From an uncultured Collinsella sp. (GTDB lineage: Bacteria > Actinomycetota > Coriobacteriia > Coriobacteriales > Coriobacteriaceae): a DNA stretch of 6,067 bases. Numbering within the stretch: position 1 is the stretch's first letter; every line of letters starts with the position of its first letter. Positions 4,888 through 6,067 of this stretch are shown piece after piece. The translations under genes were made by a program, and so were the position numbers. The stretch spans positions 1 through 6,067 of the forward strand of contig USFU01000102.1 in assembly GCA_900554135.1 (NCBI GenBank). Reading direction: 5' to 3'. The notes beneath the pieces are model-generated. The model did not search any database. It saw only the letters and a list, made by a program, of their open reading frames with translations, and had not been told where the DNA came from.

Positions 4888-6059
4888 GGGTACTCGCCCT
4901 CCCAGACGATGCGACGGTACTGATCCGGATCGGTATCTCCCTCGGTGGAGAAGCAGAGCACGGAGCTCGTCTTGTCCAGGCCGATGAGTTCCTTGAGCTC
5001 GGCGTACTCGGGATCGAGCATGAGGGTCTCGACCAGGCCGGTGGTCACCGCGCCGGACTCGCCGGAGATGACGCGCGGGTCGCCCTTCTCGGGAGCGCCC
5101 AGGGTGCGCATGCCGCGAGCGGTGACCCAGTCGGGGCAGGACACGAAGGCGGTGGTGTGGTTGCGCAGGATATCCCAGCCCAGAATGTTGGGTTCGCCGC
5201 AGCACAGGCCGGCCATGATGGAGGGCATGTCGCCGTCCACGATGCGCGGATCGCCGTCGCCGGCGGCAGCGCCCTTGTACAGGCAGGCGGCAGGCGCGCA
5301 CTCAACCACGACGAAGGTGGGCGGGTTATCGGGATACAGGTTGGTGAAGTAGCCCACCACGGCGCCGGCGAGCGAACCCACGCCAGCCTGGACAAACACG
5401 TGCGTCGGGCGGTTGATGGCCATCTCGCGCAGCTGCTCGGCAGCCTCGGAAGCCATGGTGCCGTAGCCCTCCATGATCCAGGACGGGATCTTCTCGTAGC
5501 CCTCCCAGGCGGTGTCCTGAACGATGACGCCGCGCTCGCAGGCGTCGGCCTCGGCGGCGGCCATGCGCACGCACTCGTCGTAGTTGACCTCTTCGATGGT
5601 CACCGTGGCGCCCTCGGCGGCGATGTTATCGAAGCGGGGCTTGGTGGAACCCTTGGGCATGTGCACGACGGCCTTCTGGCCCAGCTTGTTGGCAGCCCAT
5701 GCCACGCCGCGGCCATGGTTGCCGTCGGTGGCGGTAAAGAAGGTAGCCTGGCCAAAGTCCTTGGCAAGCTGATCGGAGGTCAGGTAATCGAAGGTGCACT
5801 CGGCAACGTCCTTGCCGGTCTCGTCGGCAATGTAGTTGGCCATGGCAAACGAACCGCCCAGGACCTTAAAGGCGTTGAGGCCAAAGCGATAGCTCTCGTC
5901 CTTAACGCACAGGTTGGACAGGCCCAGGCGCGCGGCCTGGCCGTCCAAGCGGGCAAGCGGAGTGACGGTGTACTGGGGGAACGACTGGTGGAAGGCGCGG
6001 GCCTTCTTCACGTGGTCGAGACTCATGATTCCCAAGTGCTTGTCATCGCTCTTGGGCAT
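4878..6059 (-). CDS. ygeX: 2,3-diaminopropionate ammonia-lyase
   Basis: This 393-residue PLP enzyme of fold type II (tryptophan synthase beta / threonine dehydratase family) splits 2,3-diaminopropionate into pyruvate and two ammonia. Length agrees with E. coli YgeX/DpaL (398). Landmarks: VKDESYRFGLNAFKVLGG at 52-69, with Lys65 as the expected PLP Schiff-base lysine; TATDGNHGRGVAWAA at 109-123, where Asp112 and the GNHGRG loop correspond to the catalytic Asp120 region of the E. coli enzyme; VQDTAWEGY at 180-188 with Asp182, equivalent to E. coli Asp189; the Gly-rich phosphate loop QAGVGSLAG at 224-232; AGLCCGEPN at 283-291; SGESGAV at 332-338; and STEGDTD at 371-377. All key residues are retained. 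The ATG at 6059 is chosen by length, but only eight bases lie upstream in the window and no ribosome binding site is visible. ATG at 6026 (residue 12) is a less likely alternative. It is the first gene of the visible cluster and its product pyruvate is the likely carbon outlet. Confidence 0.97.
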   Translation of the reverse strand: MPKSDDKHLGIMSLDHVKKARAFHQSFPQYTVTPLARLDGQAARLGLSNLCVKDESYRFGLNAFKVLGGSFAMANYIADETGKDVAECTFDYLTSDQLAKDFGQATFFTATDGNHGRGVAWAANKLGQKAVVHMPKGSTKPRFDNIAAEGATVTIEEVNYDECVRMAAAEADACERGVIVQDTAWEGYEKIPSWIMEGYGTMASEAAEQLREMAINRPTHVFVQAGVGSLAGAVVGYFTNLYPDNPPTFVVVECAPAACLYKGAAAGDGDPRIVDGDMPSIMAGLCCGEPNILGWDILRNHTTAFVSCPDWVTARGMRTLGAPEKGDPRVISGESGAVTTGLVETLMLDPEYAELKELIGLDKTSSVLCFSTEGDTDPDQYRRIVWEGEYPTC

Positions 6060-6067
6060 CGTGTTGC

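Noticed and set aside
1..6067. CRISPR array, tRNA, rRNA, or known riboswitch
   Set aside because: No regularly spaced repeats were seen, and the gaps contain no cloverleaf or rRNA-like sequence or riboswitch core that I recognise.

Overview
The window is one strand-coherent catabolic gene cluster. All six genes are read on the minus strand, from right to left: diaminopropionate ammonia-lyase (ygeX/dpaL), an M20-type hydrolase (ygeY), a knotted transcarbamylase (ygeW), carbamate kinase (arcC), a MocA/YgfJ-type molybdopterin nucleotidyltransferase, and the first 27 codons of a dihydropyrimidinase/hydantoinase-type amidohydrolase that runs off the left edge. The DNA is GC-rich with strong GC preference at third codon positions, which also produces long antisense shadow ORFs. 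Gene content and composition suggest an anaerobic, amino-acid- or purine-fermenting gut bacterium, possibly a high-GC actinobacterium such as a Coriobacteriia (Collinsella-like) member. The taxonomy is an inference from composition and general knowledge, not a demonstrated match.

Layout: 4878-6059 ygeX. Then comes a 240-bp gap whose core is a striking 118-bp nested inverted repeat (4744-4861). 3252-4637 is ygeY, starting at an ATG three codons inside the longest possible frame. A 201-bp gap with GC-rich hairpins next to the ygeY stop follows. 1848-3050 is ygeW; its start is fixed by a good ribosome binding site, 64 codons inside the longest open frame. 883-1833 is arcC, 14 bp after ygeW. A probable intrinsic terminator (831-866) and a promoter/operator-like patch (735-762) follow, so the cluster is likely split into two transcription units. 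The second unit is mocA-like (90-704) plus hydantoinase (1-81, partial), which are tightly coupled.

How the genes fit together: the same families lie together in the E. coli xdh/yge/yqe region, and that gene set has been linked to anaerobic breakdown of purines/urate through ureido intermediates. In that scheme the amidohydrolase opens a ring, YgeY and YgeW remove ureido/carbamoyl groups, and carbamate kinase turns carbamoyl phosphate plus ADP into ATP. YgeX then converts 2,3-diaminopropionate to pyruvate and ammonia. The MocA-like protein would mature a molybdenum hydroxylase (xanthine dehydrogenase type) that is not in the window. Which substrate enters here, and the exact order of the YgeW/YgeY steps, cannot be read from sequence alone.

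The enzymes themselves belong to known families. The least explained parts are non-coding (the 118-bp palindromic element, the hairpins around the ygeY stop, the dyad upstream of mocA), together with extra segments in YgeY compared with the E. coli protein.
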